Shown here in pieces: positions 27,251 through 35,390 of a stretch of DNA of 64,000 nt (the stretch's first letter is position 1; each line of letters opens with the position of its first letter). The position numbers were made by a program, and so were the translations under genes. The stretch lies in NCBI RefSeq assembly GCF_024753205.1, contig NZ_JANUGZ010000001.1:496001-560000 (forward strand), read 5' to 3'. The notes under the pieces were generated by a model, which did no database searches, was not told the origin of the DNA, and saw only the letters and a program-made list of their open reading frames with translations. This stretch comes from Massilia aurea (GTDB lineage: Bacteria > Pseudomonadota > Gammaproteobacteria > Burkholderiales > Burkholderiaceae_D).

Positions 27251-27264
27251 TGGTCACGTTACCA
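27251..27264. promoter_or_regulatory. Candidate LacI-family operator
   Basis: TGGTCACGTTACCA is a 14-base near-perfect palindrome (12 of 14 positions) centred on CG, the form typical of LacI-family operators. It lies between the divergent receptor gene and the LacI-family gene and overlaps the possible receptor -10 box, so binding would repress the receptor. Confidence 0.55.
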
Positions 27265-27277
27265 TCACGGTTTTGAT
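27265..27277 (-). promoter_or_regulatory. 13-base motif shared with the GH2 promoter
   Basis: ATCAAAACCGTGA on the minus strand, directly beside the palindrome and about 70 bases before the receptor start. The same 13 bases occur in the same orientation before the GH2 gene at 10847-10859. It would fall in the spacer of the proposed receptor promoter. Confidence 0.45.
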
Positions 27278-27467
27278 TTGCAAGACGTCAAGATTTTTGG
27301 CGCGCGAAACGCTCACGCAAGTACCTGAATACGTAAGAAAAAATCACGAAATTTATATTTTCGCGGCAAGTGGTATCGTCACCACATGTCCTGCATATCT
27401 CTCTGATCGATGTACCGAACTTGCCTCCAGACACTACAATCATCGTCTCGAAATCAATGGATGCCGC

Positions 27468-28484
27468 ATGCGCAAGCCGAGTAAATTGAGTGAAGTGGCC
27501 AAGCTGGCGGGGGTGTCCCCGATCACGGCGTCGCGGGCGATCCGCGGGGTCGGCTACGTGTCGGAAGCGACCCGTGCACGCATCATGGAAGCGGCCGCAA
27601 CACTCCACTACACGCCGGACATGCTGGCGCGGCGCATGCGCGGCGACAAGAGCAACCTGATCGGCGTTTTCGTCAACAATTACGGTTCCGTGATCCTGCA
27701 CGAGATTATCCGCACCATCAGCGACCATGCGCGCGCGCGCGGCTACGACCTGATCATTTTCAATGCCGAACGCTTCGCCGGTCCGGGCCGGATGGGCACC
27801 AGCGAGATGCTGAGCAAGCTGTGCGACGGCCTGCTGCTGGTACTGCCCAGCTGCGGCGACGAGTACCTGGATGTGGTCAACGAATGCCGCTTTCCCTGCG
27901 TCTTGATGAACTTCGAGGCGCAGGACATGAACGTGCCGGTGATCACGGTCGAGAACCGTATCGGCGCGCGCACCGCTACCGGGCACCTGCTGTCGCTGGG
28001 ACACCGCCGGATCGCCTTCATTGCCGGCAACCCTGGTACGGGGCAGAGCGCGGAACGCTACCGGGGCTATTGCGAGGCGCTGGCCGCCGCGGGCATCGAA
28101 CCCGATCCGGCTCTGGTGGTGCAAGGCGCGTTCAACCAGACCTCGGGCTATGCGGCCACCGAGCAGTTGATGGCGCTGCCCAACCCGCCCAGCGCGATCT
28201 TTGCCGCCAACGACGAGATGGCGTTTGGCGCCATGGATGCACTCAAGAGCCGCGGCCTGTCGGTGCCGGGCGATGTGTCGGTGATCGGCTTCGACGATAT
28301 TCCGACGTCGAGCTATGTCTTTCCCAAACTGACCACCATGCGCCCGCCGTACGACGCCATGAGCGAGCGCGCGGTCACCGAGGTCATCGCCCTGATCCAG
28401 GGCGCCGAGATCAAGCCGGCAAAGATTCGCTACAGCCTGGAACTGGTGATGCGCGACTCAACTGCCCCGCCAGCGCGCACCTGA
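27468..28484 (+). CDS. LacI-family transcriptional regulator
   Basis: A 338-residue repressor. [20 protein letters not shown] near residues 5-24 is the LacI helix-turn-helix with its hinge helix after it; the rest is a periplasmic-binding-protein-like sugar sensor ([42 protein letters not shown]). The frame stays open 65 codons upstream, but those codons are AT-rich with no repressor features, so I chose the ATG at 27468 with GGA eight bases before it. It is divergent from the receptor gene and the palindrome at 27251 is the natural target. It probably senses a pectin breakdown product and controls runs A and B; the ligand is unknown. Confidence 0.93.
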   Translation: MRKPSKLSEVAKLAGVSPITASRAIRGVGYVSEATRARIMEAAATLHYTPDMLARRMRGDKSNLIGVFVNNYGSVILHEIIRTISDHARARGYDLIIFNAERFAGPGRMGTSEMLSKLCDGLLLVLPSCGDEYLDVVNECRFPCVLMNFEAQDMNVPVITVENRIGARTATGHLLSLGHRRIAFIAGNPGTGQSAERYRGYCEALAAAGIEPDPALVVQGAFNQTSGYAATEQLMALPNPPSAIFAANDEMAFGAMDALKSRGLSVPGDVSVIGFDDIPTSSYVFPKLTTMRPPYDAMSERAVTEVIALIQGAEIKPAKIRYSLELVMRDSTAPPART

Positions 28485-28510
28485 CGTGAAAGCCTGAGGC
28501 GCTCTGGGGG

Positions 28511-29707
28511 TTAGAAGTATTGGCGCCAGTCGCTCAGCCAGGCAGGGAATGCGGTGGCGGGCATGGGGTTGGCGATGTGGTAGCCCTGGGCGTAGGTGCA
28601 GCCGAGGGCTTGCAGGAAGTCCCAGTCGCGGCGGGTTTCGACGCCGACGGCGACTGATTTGCGGTCCAGGCTGTGGGCCAGGCTCAGGCAGGAGCGCAGG
28701 AGCGTGCTCAGCGGCAGGCGGCGTGAGGCGCCGTCGACGAAGCTGCGGTCGATCTTCAGTTCGGTGAACGGGATGCGCGCCAGCAGCTGCAGGTTTGAGC
28801 GGCCGGTGCCATAGTCGTCGATGGCCAGGCCGAAGCCCATCATCCGCAGCCGAACCAGGCGCTCGATGAAGTCGGGGTCCGTGTTCAGCACTGACGATTC
28901 CGAGATCTCGAAGGTCACGTCGGTCGCGGCGACCCCGTGGCGCTCCAGGCACGCCGACATCTGGCGCACGAACGCAGGATGGGCCAGCGTTTCGGAGGCG
29001 ATGTTCAGCGAGATCGGGATCGCGATGTCCTGGTCCTGCAGCCAGCGCTGGCGCTCGACCGACAACTCGATCATGCTCCAGTCGAGAAAGTCGATGCGGC
29101 CGCTCTCGCCCAGCGCATCGACGAACGAGGCCGGCCCCAGCACCCCATGCTCCGGGTGATTCCAGCGCGCGAATACCTCGAGGCCTTTGACCTGCCCCGT
29201 CGCCAGCTCGATCTTCGGCTGGAAGTACGGCTCGAACTGACGCTTTTGCAGGCCGATGCCCACTTGCTGGAACGTGAAGCGCGGCTCGGCTGGCGTCTGG
29301 GCGAGGCGCGGCAATGGCGTGTAATTCTCGAGCACCGGCTTGAGCGTCACGGCGGTGACCGGCCGGGCGATGGCGCCAAGCAGCTCGATGCCGAAGGCTT
29401 CGGCCAGCGTCTCGACGGAAAACAGCAGGCCTGCCGGCTGCGCGCCGGTGACGATCAGGCGCGCGCCGCACTGGATCTCGCCCAGGCGCCGCAGCAGCGT
29501 CAAGCCGTCCATGCCAGGCAAATCGAGGTCGATCAGCGCGACGTTGACGCGGGGCGTCGCACTGGCTTCCAGCGCCTGCAGCGCAGCCGCGCCGTCGGCG
29601 ACGTCGGTGACCTGGCCGGCGCCGAGTTGCCCCAGCAGGGCCACCAGCGCCCGGCGTTCGGAAGGGTCGGCTTGCGCCACCAGAAAATGCAAATGCGCGA
29701 TGTCCAT
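28511..29707 (-). CDS. Response regulator with EAL phosphodiesterase-like domain
   Basis: A 398-residue cytoplasmic signalling protein. Residues 1 to about 125 are a receiver domain with phosphoacceptor Asp60 in LIDLDLPGMDG. From about 145 to the end is an EAL domain. The signature is EVF rather than EAL (GLEVFARWNHP), but other metal and catalytic positions remain: SLNIA, TFEISES, AIDDYGTGRSN, ELKIDRSFV, VGVET and AQGYHIANPMP. It could hydrolyse cyclic di-GMP like RocR or VieA, or be a degenerate sensor. No histidine kinase is adjacent. It converges on the LacI-family gene. Confidence 0.88.
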   Translation of the reverse strand: MDIAHLHFLVAQADPSERRALVALLGQLGAGQVTDVADGAAALQALEASATPRVNVALIDLDLPGMDGLTLLRRLGEIQCGARLIVTGAQPAGLLFSVETLAEAFGIELLGAIARPVTAVTLKPVLENYTPLPRLAQTPAEPRFTFQQVGIGLQKRQFEPYFQPKIELATGQVKGLEVFARWNHPEHGVLGPASFVDALGESGRIDFLDWSMIELSVERQRWLQDQDIAIPISLNIASETLAHPAFVRQMSACLERHGVAATDVTFEISESSVLNTDPDFIERLVRLRMMGFGLAIDDYGTGRSNLQLLARIPFTELKIDRSFVDGASRRLPLSTLLRSCLSLAHSLDRKSVAVGVETRRDWDFLQALGCTYAQGYHIANPMPATAFPAWLSDWRQYF

Positions 29708-29757
29708 CGTTACTCCACGTTACAAGCCGCTAGCCTACTGGATGGCGCGGACGCCGT

Positions 29758-30543
29758 CTATGCCTGCTGCTGGCGCAGGCCTTCAAAGAAGCACACGGCG
29801 GCGCAGGCGGCGACATTGAGCGACTCCACCTGCCCCAGATGCGGCACCGCGACGCGGTGCGTGGCCAGCTCCAGTACCTCGTTTGAGACGCCCTGCCCTT
29901 CGTGCCCCAGCACCCACGCCACAGGTAGCCGCAGGTCCAGCGTATACAGGCCTTCGGCCGCATAGCCGCTGGTGGCCAGCACCGGCACCTGCGCCGTGCG
30001 CACCAGGTCCGCCAGTTCGACGTGCTCGAAGATCTCCAGCACGAAGTGCGCGCCCATCGCCGCGCGCAGCACCTTCGGCGACCAGCAGAACGCAGTGCCG
30101 GGGCTGCAGTACACCTGCTTGACGCCGGCAGCAGCAGCGCTGCGCAGGATCGATCCGACGTTGCCCGGGTCCTGCACGCCATCGAGCAGCACGCTGGCCA
30201 TCACCAGCGCCGGCGCCGTTGCCGGCTGCGGCGTGTCGATCACGAACAGCAGATGCACGCCATGCTCGACCTGGCTGACGGCGTTGAACAGCGCATCGGG
30301 CAGCGCAGTCACCGGCGCGTTCACGGCGCCGCAGCGCGCGACGATGGCCTGCACTTCCGGGTTGCCCAATGCCCCCTCGGACGCCACGCAGTGGCGTGGC
30401 GCGCCGCGCAGGTCGAGCCAGGTCTGGCACAGGTGCACGCCGTCGAGCAGGCTGTGACCAGCCTTGCGCCGCGCCTGCGAGCTGGTGGCGAGCGCCTTGA
30501 TCTCTTTATAAAACGCGTTATCGCGCGAGGTGATGGTCTTCAT
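29758..30543 (-). CDS. SpoU/TrmH-family RNA 2'-O-methyltransferase
   Basis: A 261-residue SPOUT methyltransferase that would methylate a ribose in rRNA or tRNA. The three SpoU motifs are visible: [31 protein letters not shown] and [18 protein letters not shown]. The N-terminal about 100 residues form the substrate-binding part. Its ATG overlaps the rnhB stop by four bases. The target nucleotide is not evident. This gene ends the conserved cluster as in other Burkholderiales. Confidence 0.92.
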   Translation of the reverse strand: MKTITSRDNAFYKEIKALATSSQARRKAGHSLLDGVHLCQTWLDLRGAPRHCVASEGALGNPEVQAIVARCGAVNAPVTALPDALFNAVSQVEHGVHLLFVIDTPQPATAPALVMASVLLDGVQDPGNVGSILRSAAAAGVKQVYCSPGTAFCWSPKVLRAAMGAHFVLEIFEHVELADLVRTAQVPVLATSGYAAEGLYTLDLRLPVAWVLGHEGQGVSNEVLELATHRVAVPHLGQVESLNVAACAAVCFFEGLRQQQA

Positions 30544-31208
30544 GCGCTCACCCCATTGCCAGCCATGACGCCGAACAAATCGGTCTGCAGCATCCCACGC
30601 ACCGGTGCAAACGAGCGCCGGTGCGCCGGCGACGGCCCGTGCGCGCCCAGGCGTTCCAGGTGCAGCGCGGTGCCATAGCCCTTGTGCTGATCAAAGCCAT
30701 ATTGCGGATACTGTTCGTGCAGCCGCACCAGCGCCGCGTCGCGCGCGGTCTTGGCCAGGATCGACGCGGCTGAAATTGCATTGACCTTGTCGTCGCCCTT
30801 GACGATCGCGTGCGCGCGCACCGTCAGCTCGGGGCAGCGGTTGCCGTCGATGAGCGCGATGGTCGGCGCGTGCTGCAGCGCCTCCACGGCGCGGCGCATC
30901 GCCAGCATGGTCGCCTGCAGAATGTTGATCCTGTCGATTTCTTCGCACGAGCATTCCGCCACTGCCCAGGCCAGCGCTTGCGCGCGGATCAGCGGCGCGA
31001 GTTCGTCGCGCCGCGCGGCGGTCAGTTTTTTTGAATCGCGCAGGCCATCGATCGGACGGCGCGGATCGAGGATGACGGCCGCAGCAAACACGGGTCCTGC
31101 CAGCGGGCCGCGCCCGGCTTCGTCAACGCCGCACACGATGTCCAGTGCGGTGAACGGCCGGCCCCTGGTGGGCAGGCCCGGATACAGATTGATTCTGGTT
31201 TTTGTCAT
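30540..31208 (-). CDS. rnhB: Ribonuclease HII
   Basis: A 222-residue enzyme that cuts RNA in RNA-DNA hybrids, including single ribonucleotides. It shows [14 protein letters not shown] near residue 27 with the catalytic DE pair, [28 protein letters not shown] and [13 protein letters not shown]. It overlaps both neighbours by four bases (ATGA at lpxB and at the methylase), so the three are co-translated. Confidence 0.97.
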   Translation of the reverse strand: MTKTRINLYPGLPTRGRPFTALDIVCGVDEAGRGPLAGPVFAAAVILDPRRPIDGLRDSKKLTAARRDELAPLIRAQALAWAVAECSCEEIDRINILQATMLAMRRAVEALQHAPTIALIDGNRCPELTVRAHAIVKGDDKVNAISAASILAKTARDAALVRLHEQYPQYGFDQHKGYGTALHLERLGAHGPSPAHRRSFAPVRGMLQTDLFGVMAGNGVSA

Positions 31209-32407
31209 CTACGTGTTCCAGGCGCCGCGCGCCCGATAATCTGCAGCACCGCCTGCGCGCTCTCTTCGGCGCTGTTGCGCAGCAGGCTGTGATGCATGTC
31301 GAGGAAGCGCTGCGCCAGGCGCTCTCGCCCTGCGGTGTCTTGCAGCTGGCGCCAGACGGCGTCGGCCAGCGCTTCGGGCGTGGCCGCATGCTGCAGCAGC
31401 TCGGGCACGACGAATTCGCGCGCCAAAATGTTGGGCAGGCCGATCCACGGCTGGTAACCCATGTGCCGCATGATCTCCCACGAAGCGCGCATGACCTTGT
31501 AGGCGATGACCATCGGCTTCTTGAATAGCGCCACTTCCAGCGTGGCCGTACCGGAGGCGACCAGCACCGCATCGGCGGCGGCAATCGCCGTATGCGAGCC
31601 TTCGGCAGTCACGATCAGCTCCACGCCCTGCAGGCCGGCTGCGGTGACGATCTGGTCGAAATACGCCCGCTGGCGCTCGCCGACCATGGGCACGACAAAG
31701 CGCAGGCCAGGATCGCGCGCCGCCAGCAGCTGCACGGCGCGCACGAATGGCTCGGCCAGGTATTTCAGTTCGCCCATGCGGCTGCCCGGCATGACGGTAA
31801 CGACACGCGCATCATCTGGTAACCCCAGTGCGCGGCGCGCACCGGCCACGTCGGGCGCCAGCGGAATCGTCTCGGCCAGCGGGTGCCCGATATACGTCAC
31901 GGGCACGCCGGCAGCGCGGTAGATCGCTTCTTCGAACGGGAAGATGACGAGCATGTGCGACACCGCGCGCTGGATCTTCTTGATGCGGCCACCGCGCCAG
32001 GCCCAGATCTGCGGCCCGATGAAGTGCACCGTCGGGATGCCGGCGGCGCGCAACTGCTCCTCCAGGCCCAGGTTGAATCCGGGGTAGTCAGCGCCGATGA
32101 AGGCGGCCGGCTGCTCGGCGATCAGCCGATCGCGCAGGCGGCTCTGGATGCCCTTGAGCTCGCGGTAGCGGGGAATGACTTCGAACAGACCGCGCACCGT
32201 CAGCAGGTCCATCGGGACGTCGCTCACCATGCCCTGCTCAATCATGCGCGGCCCACCGATACCGTGGAAGCGCGCTTGTGGCAGATGCGGGCGCAGGCCG
32301 GCCAGCAGGCGCGCCGCCAGCATGTCGCCGGACGCTTCGCCGGCCACCAGGGCCAGCGACACATCGCGGGCCGCAGTGGACGGCACGCCGTCAGCGAACG
32401 ATGCCAC
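31205..32407 (-). CDS. lpxB: Lipid A disaccharide synthase
   Basis: A 400-residue inner-membrane-associated glycosyltransferase joining UDP-2,3-diacylglucosamine and lipid X. Family blocks include [59 protein letters not shown] and [20 protein letters not shown]. It overlaps lpxA by 17 bases upstream and rnhB by four downstream, in the standard fabZ-lpxA-lpxB-rnhB order. Confidence 0.97.
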   Translation of the reverse strand: MASFADGVPSTAARDVSLALVAGEASGDMLAARLLAGLRPHLPQARFHGIGGPRMIEQGMVSDVPMDLLTVRGLFEVIPRYRELKGIQSRLRDRLIAEQPAAFIGADYPGFNLGLEEQLRAAGIPTVHFIGPQIWAWRGGRIKKIQRAVSHMLVIFPFEEAIYRAAGVPVTYIGHPLAETIPLAPDVAGARRALGLPDDARVVTVMPGSRMGELKYLAEPFVRAVQLLAARDPGLRFVVPMVGERQRAYFDQIVTAAGLQGVELIVTAEGSHTAIAAADAVLVASGTATLEVALFKKPMVIAYKVMRASWEIMRHMGYQPWIGLPNILAREFVVPELLQHAATPEALADAVWRQLQDTAGRERLAQRFLDMHHSLLRNSAEESAQAVLQIIGRAAPGTRR

Positions 32408-33179
32408 GGCTTGCGGTGCCGAGGAAATCGCGCAGCAGGCGAATGTCGTTTGCTGCTGCCGGCAGGCGTTCTTCTTCGGCCTGCAGCGCGGCTTTCGATT
32501 CTTCGAGCGTCAGGCCGTTCCGGTACAGCAGCTTGTAGGCGCTGCGGATGCCGTCGAGCTGCTCGCGCGTAAAGCCGCGGCGCTTGAGGCCTTCGAGGTT
32601 GACGCCGCGCGCACCGGCCGGATTGCCCGATACCAGCACGTACGGCGGCACATCCTGTGTCAGGCTCGTGTACATGCCGATGAATGCGTGGGCGCCGATC
32701 TTGCAGAACTGGTGCACGCCGACGAAGCCGGACAGGATCGCCCAGTCGCCCACGTGCACATGGCCCGCGAGCTGCGCATTGTTCGAGAAGATCGTGTTGC
32801 TGCCGACCTGGCAGTCGTGCGCCAGGTGGACGTAGGCCGAAATCCAGTTGTCGTTGCCCAGGCGCGTGACGCCTTCATCCTGCACTGTGCCGAGGTTGAA
32901 GCTGACGAATTCGCGCACGGTGTTGCGGTCGCCCACTTCAAGCCGCGTCGGCTCGCCCTGCCACTTCTTGTCCTGTGGCGCAGCGCCAATGGAGCAGAAC
33001 TGGAAGAACTTGTTGTCCTTGCCGATCGTCGTGTGGCCATCGATGACGACGTGCGGCCCGATCACGGTGCCGGCATCGATGCGGACGTTCGGCCCGACGA
33101 TCGAATAGGCCCCGACCTCGACCGAGCTGTCGAGCTGCGCCTGCGGATCGACAATCGCGGTTGGATGGATCTTGCTCAT
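32391..33179 (-). CDS. lpxA: UDP-N-acetylglucosamine acyltransferase
   Basis: A 262-residue left-handed beta-helix acyltransferase making the first step of lipid A. Hexapeptide repeats run through residues 1-185 (SIVGPNVRIDAGTVIGPHVV), with the catalytic-histidine region YVHLAHDCQVGSN near 120. A GTG directly precedes the ATG; AGGAG is five bases from the ATG but only two from the GTG, so the ATG at 33179 is the start. Confidence 0.97.
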   Translation of the reverse strand: MSKIHPTAIVDPQAQLDSSVEVGAYSIVGPNVRIDAGTVIGPHVVIDGHTTIGKDNKFFQFCSIGAAPQDKKWQGEPTRLEVGDRNTVREFVSFNLGTVQDEGVTRLGNDNWISAYVHLAHDCQVGSNTIFSNNAQLAGHVHVGDWAILSGFVGVHQFCKIGAHAFIGMYTSLTQDVPPYVLVSGNPAGARGVNLEGLKRRGFTREQLDGIRSAYKLLYRNGLTLEESKAALQAEEERLPAAANDIRLLRDFLGTASRGIVR

Positions 33180-33188
33180 CACGTCTCC

Positions 33189-33701
33189 TTACTCGGGCGT
33201 GGATGCAGCCGGTGCCGCCCCGGCGCCTTTCATTGGCGCTTCGGCGGCGCCCCGGATCGTGCACATCAAGTCGCCCTCGACAGCGACCTTGCCGTCGACC
33301 GTGGCGACGGCCTTGTACTTCCAGATACCGCGCGAGACGCGCACGATTTCCACTTCCATGCGCAGCTGGTCGCCCGGCTCCACTGGCCGCTTGAAGCGCG
33401 CATTGTCGATGCCGACGAAGTACACGACCGAGTTTTCATCCGGCTTGACGCCCATCGTCATGAACGACAGGATCGCGGCGGTCTGCGCCATCGCTTCGAT
33501 CATCAGGACGCCCGGCATCACCGGCTTGTGCGGGAAGTGGCCGTTAAAGAATTCTTCGTTGATGGTGACGTTCTTGATCGCGACGATGCGCTTGCCCAGT
33601 TCGACATCCAGCACGCGGTCGACCAGCAGCAGCGGATAGCGGTGCGGCAGGTATTCCTTGATCTGGTTGATGTCGAGGGTGGTGAGTTCTGGCGTAGTCA
33701 T
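33189..33701 (-). CDS. fabZ: 3-hydroxyacyl-ACP dehydratase FabZ
   Basis: A 170-residue hot-dog-fold dehydratase of fatty acid elongation. The core is [13 protein letters not shown], the catalytic histidine in [15 protein letters not shown] and the catalytic glutamate in [10 protein letters not shown]. The last about 20 residues are an Ala/Pro-rich extension. The ATG at 33701 overlaps the lpxD stop by four bases, which decides it over an upstream in-frame ATG inside lpxD. Confidence 0.97.
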   Translation of the reverse strand: MTTPELTTLDINQIKEYLPHRYPLLLVDRVLDVELGKRIVAIKNVTINEEFFNGHFPHKPVMPGVLMIEAMAQTAAILSFMTMGVKPDENSVVYFVGIDNARFKRPVEPGDQLRMEVEIVRVSRGIWKYKAVATVDGKVAVEGDLMCTIRGAAEAPMKGAGAAPAASTPE

Positions 33702-34747
33702 TGTTGTTCTGTGAGGGTTTTGATGGTTTTCTCGAGCGCGCGCAGTTTTTCGCGCATCGAGCCCAGGTTGCGCACGATCGCGGCGCTGCGTTCCCATTCA
33801 GCGTTCTTGGCCAGCGGGTAAAAGCCCGTGTACTGGCCAGGTTCGAGCACCGAGCGCGATACCATGCTACCCGATGAGATATGCACGTTATCGGCGATCT
33901 CGAGGTGGCCGAGCACCATGGCGGCGCCGCCGAACGTGCAGCGGCTACCGATCTTGGCGCTGCCGGCCACGCCGACGCAGCCGGCCATCGCGGTGTGCGC
34001 GCCGATGCGGGTGTTGTGGCCGATCTGGATCTGGTTGTCGAGCTTGACGCCGTCTTCGATGATCGTGTCTTCGAGCGCGCCGCGGTCGATCGTCGTGTTG
34101 GCGCCGATGTCGACGTCGTCGCCGATCAGCACGCGGCCGGTCTGCGGAATCTTGATGTACACGCCGCCTTCGTTGGCAAAGCCGAAGCCGTCGGTGCCGA
34201 TCACGGCGCCCGAATGCAGGATGCCCCGCTTGCCAATCTCGCAGCCGGCGTGGAACGTCACGTTCGCGAACAGGTGCGTGCCTTCGCCGATGACGGCGTT
34301 GCGCCCGACGTAGCAGCCGGCGTCGATGACGGCCTGCGCCCCAATCACGGCGCCGTCGTCGATCGTCACGTGCGGCCCGATGTGGGCGCTCGGATCGATC
34401 ACGGCGGACTCCGCAACGACGGCGCTCGGGTGTACGCCTGCGGGCGGCACATGGTCGGTCAGCGAGGCGAAATACTGCGCCGCGCGGGCGAAGTATGCGT
34501 AAGGGTTGGTGGTGACGATGCGCGCGCCTTCATAGGTCGCGGCTACCGTCGGGTCGTCCAGCGGCGACAGGATCAGGGCCGCGGCCCCGCTTTGCGCCGC
34601 CAGTGCGCGCAGCTTGCTGTTGGAGAGGAAGCTGATGTGCGAAGCGCCGGCCGTGTCCAGGGGAGCAATCGCCGTAACCTCGAGGTTCGGGTCGCCCACC
34701 AGCTGTCCGCCGAAGCGCTCGACCAAATCGCCTAGTCGAATGCCCAT
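33698..34747 (-). CDS. lpxD: UDP-3-O-acylglucosamine N-acyltransferase
   Basis: A 349-residue acyltransferase adding the amide-linked chain in lipid A synthesis. The N-terminal uridine-binding domain ([20 protein letters not shown]) leads to hexapeptide repeats ([20 protein letters not shown]) with the catalytic-histidine region [20 protein letters not shown], and a C-terminal helix ([15 protein letters not shown]). It sits between skp and fabZ as usual. Confidence 0.97.
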   Translation of the reverse strand: MGIRLGDLVERFGGQLVGDPNLEVTAIAPLDTAGASHISFLSNSKLRALAAQSGAAALILSPLDDPTVAATYEGARIVTTNPYAYFARAAQYFASLTDHVPPAGVHPSAVVAESAVIDPSAHIGPHVTIDDGAVIGAQAVIDAGCYVGRNAVIGEGTHLFANVTFHAGCEIGKRGILHSGAVIGTDGFGFANEGGVYIKIPQTGRVLIGDDVDIGANTTIDRGALEDTIIEDGVKLDNQIQIGHNTRIGAHTAMAGCVGVAGSAKIGSRCTFGGAAMVLGHLEIADNVHISSGSMVSRSVLEPGQYTGFYPLAKNAEWERSAAIVRNLGSMREKLRALEKTIKTLTEQQ

Positions 34748-34804
34748 CTCGGTCTTTCAGTGTGAGTCAAAATCGGTAAAGCAGGAAAACACTGCCGACA
34801 GATG

Positions 34805-35350
34805 TTACTTGTCGAGCAGCTTGAGGATCTTGTCGGTGATGTCCACGCGCGGGTTCACCCACGCCGCTTCGACCAGTACCGCATCGAGCTTTTCGGCTTC
34901 GGCGTACTGCTCCACGAGCTTGTAGGCCTTCTGTGCAATCGCGGCGCGTTCTTCGTTCTTGCGCTGCTGCAGGTCTTCCTGGAACTCGCGCTGCATGCGC
35001 TCGACGTCTTTCTGCATGTTGAACAGCTCGCGCGCGCGGCGCGTGCGTTCCAGCTCGGCCAGGCTGCTGCCTTCGGCATCGAATTTCTCGGACGCGCCCT
35101 TGAACTTGCCGACCATCTCTTCCATGGCCTTCTGACGCTTGGAGAATTCAGCGGCCAGCTTGGCGTCAGCCGCCTTGGCCATCTTGGAGTCGGTCATCAG
35201 GCGCTCGGTGTAGACGAAACCGATGCGGCCCGTCGCCACCTGCGCCTGCGCCTGTGCCAGCGGCGACGCGCACACCGCGGCCAGCAGCAAGGCTGGCGCC
35301 ACGGTGGGCTTGAAGCCGTCAGGCAGCGAGGCAATCAGATTTTTCAACAT
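34805..35350 (-). CDS. skp: Periplasmic chaperone Skp/OmpH
   Basis: A 181-residue periplasmic protein escorting outer-membrane proteins to the Bam complex. A signal peptide ends SPLAQAQAQ. The mature part begins RIGFVYTERLM and continues as a long charged coiled coil (RTRRARELFNMQKDVERMQR), ending VDITDKILKLLDK. It lies directly after bamA, 40 bases away. Confidence 0.95.
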   Translation of the reverse strand: MLKNLIASLPDGFKPTVAPALLLAAVCASPLAQAQAQVATGRIGFVYTERLMTDSKMAKAADAKLAAEFSKRQKAMEEMVGKFKGASEKFDAEGSSLAELERTRRARELFNMQKDVERMQREFQEDLQQRKNEERAAIAQKAYKLVEQYAEAEKLDAVLVEAAWVNPRVDITDKILKLLDK

Positions 35351-35390
35351 AAAGTCTCTCGCAATCGTTCTTCAGGACGCAGTGGGCCGG

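Noticed and set aside
27273..27467. An N-terminal extension of the LacI-family gene by 65 codons
   Set aside because: The added residues are unlike repressors, and the helix-turn-helix normally begins within the first few residues, as it does from the ATG at 27468.
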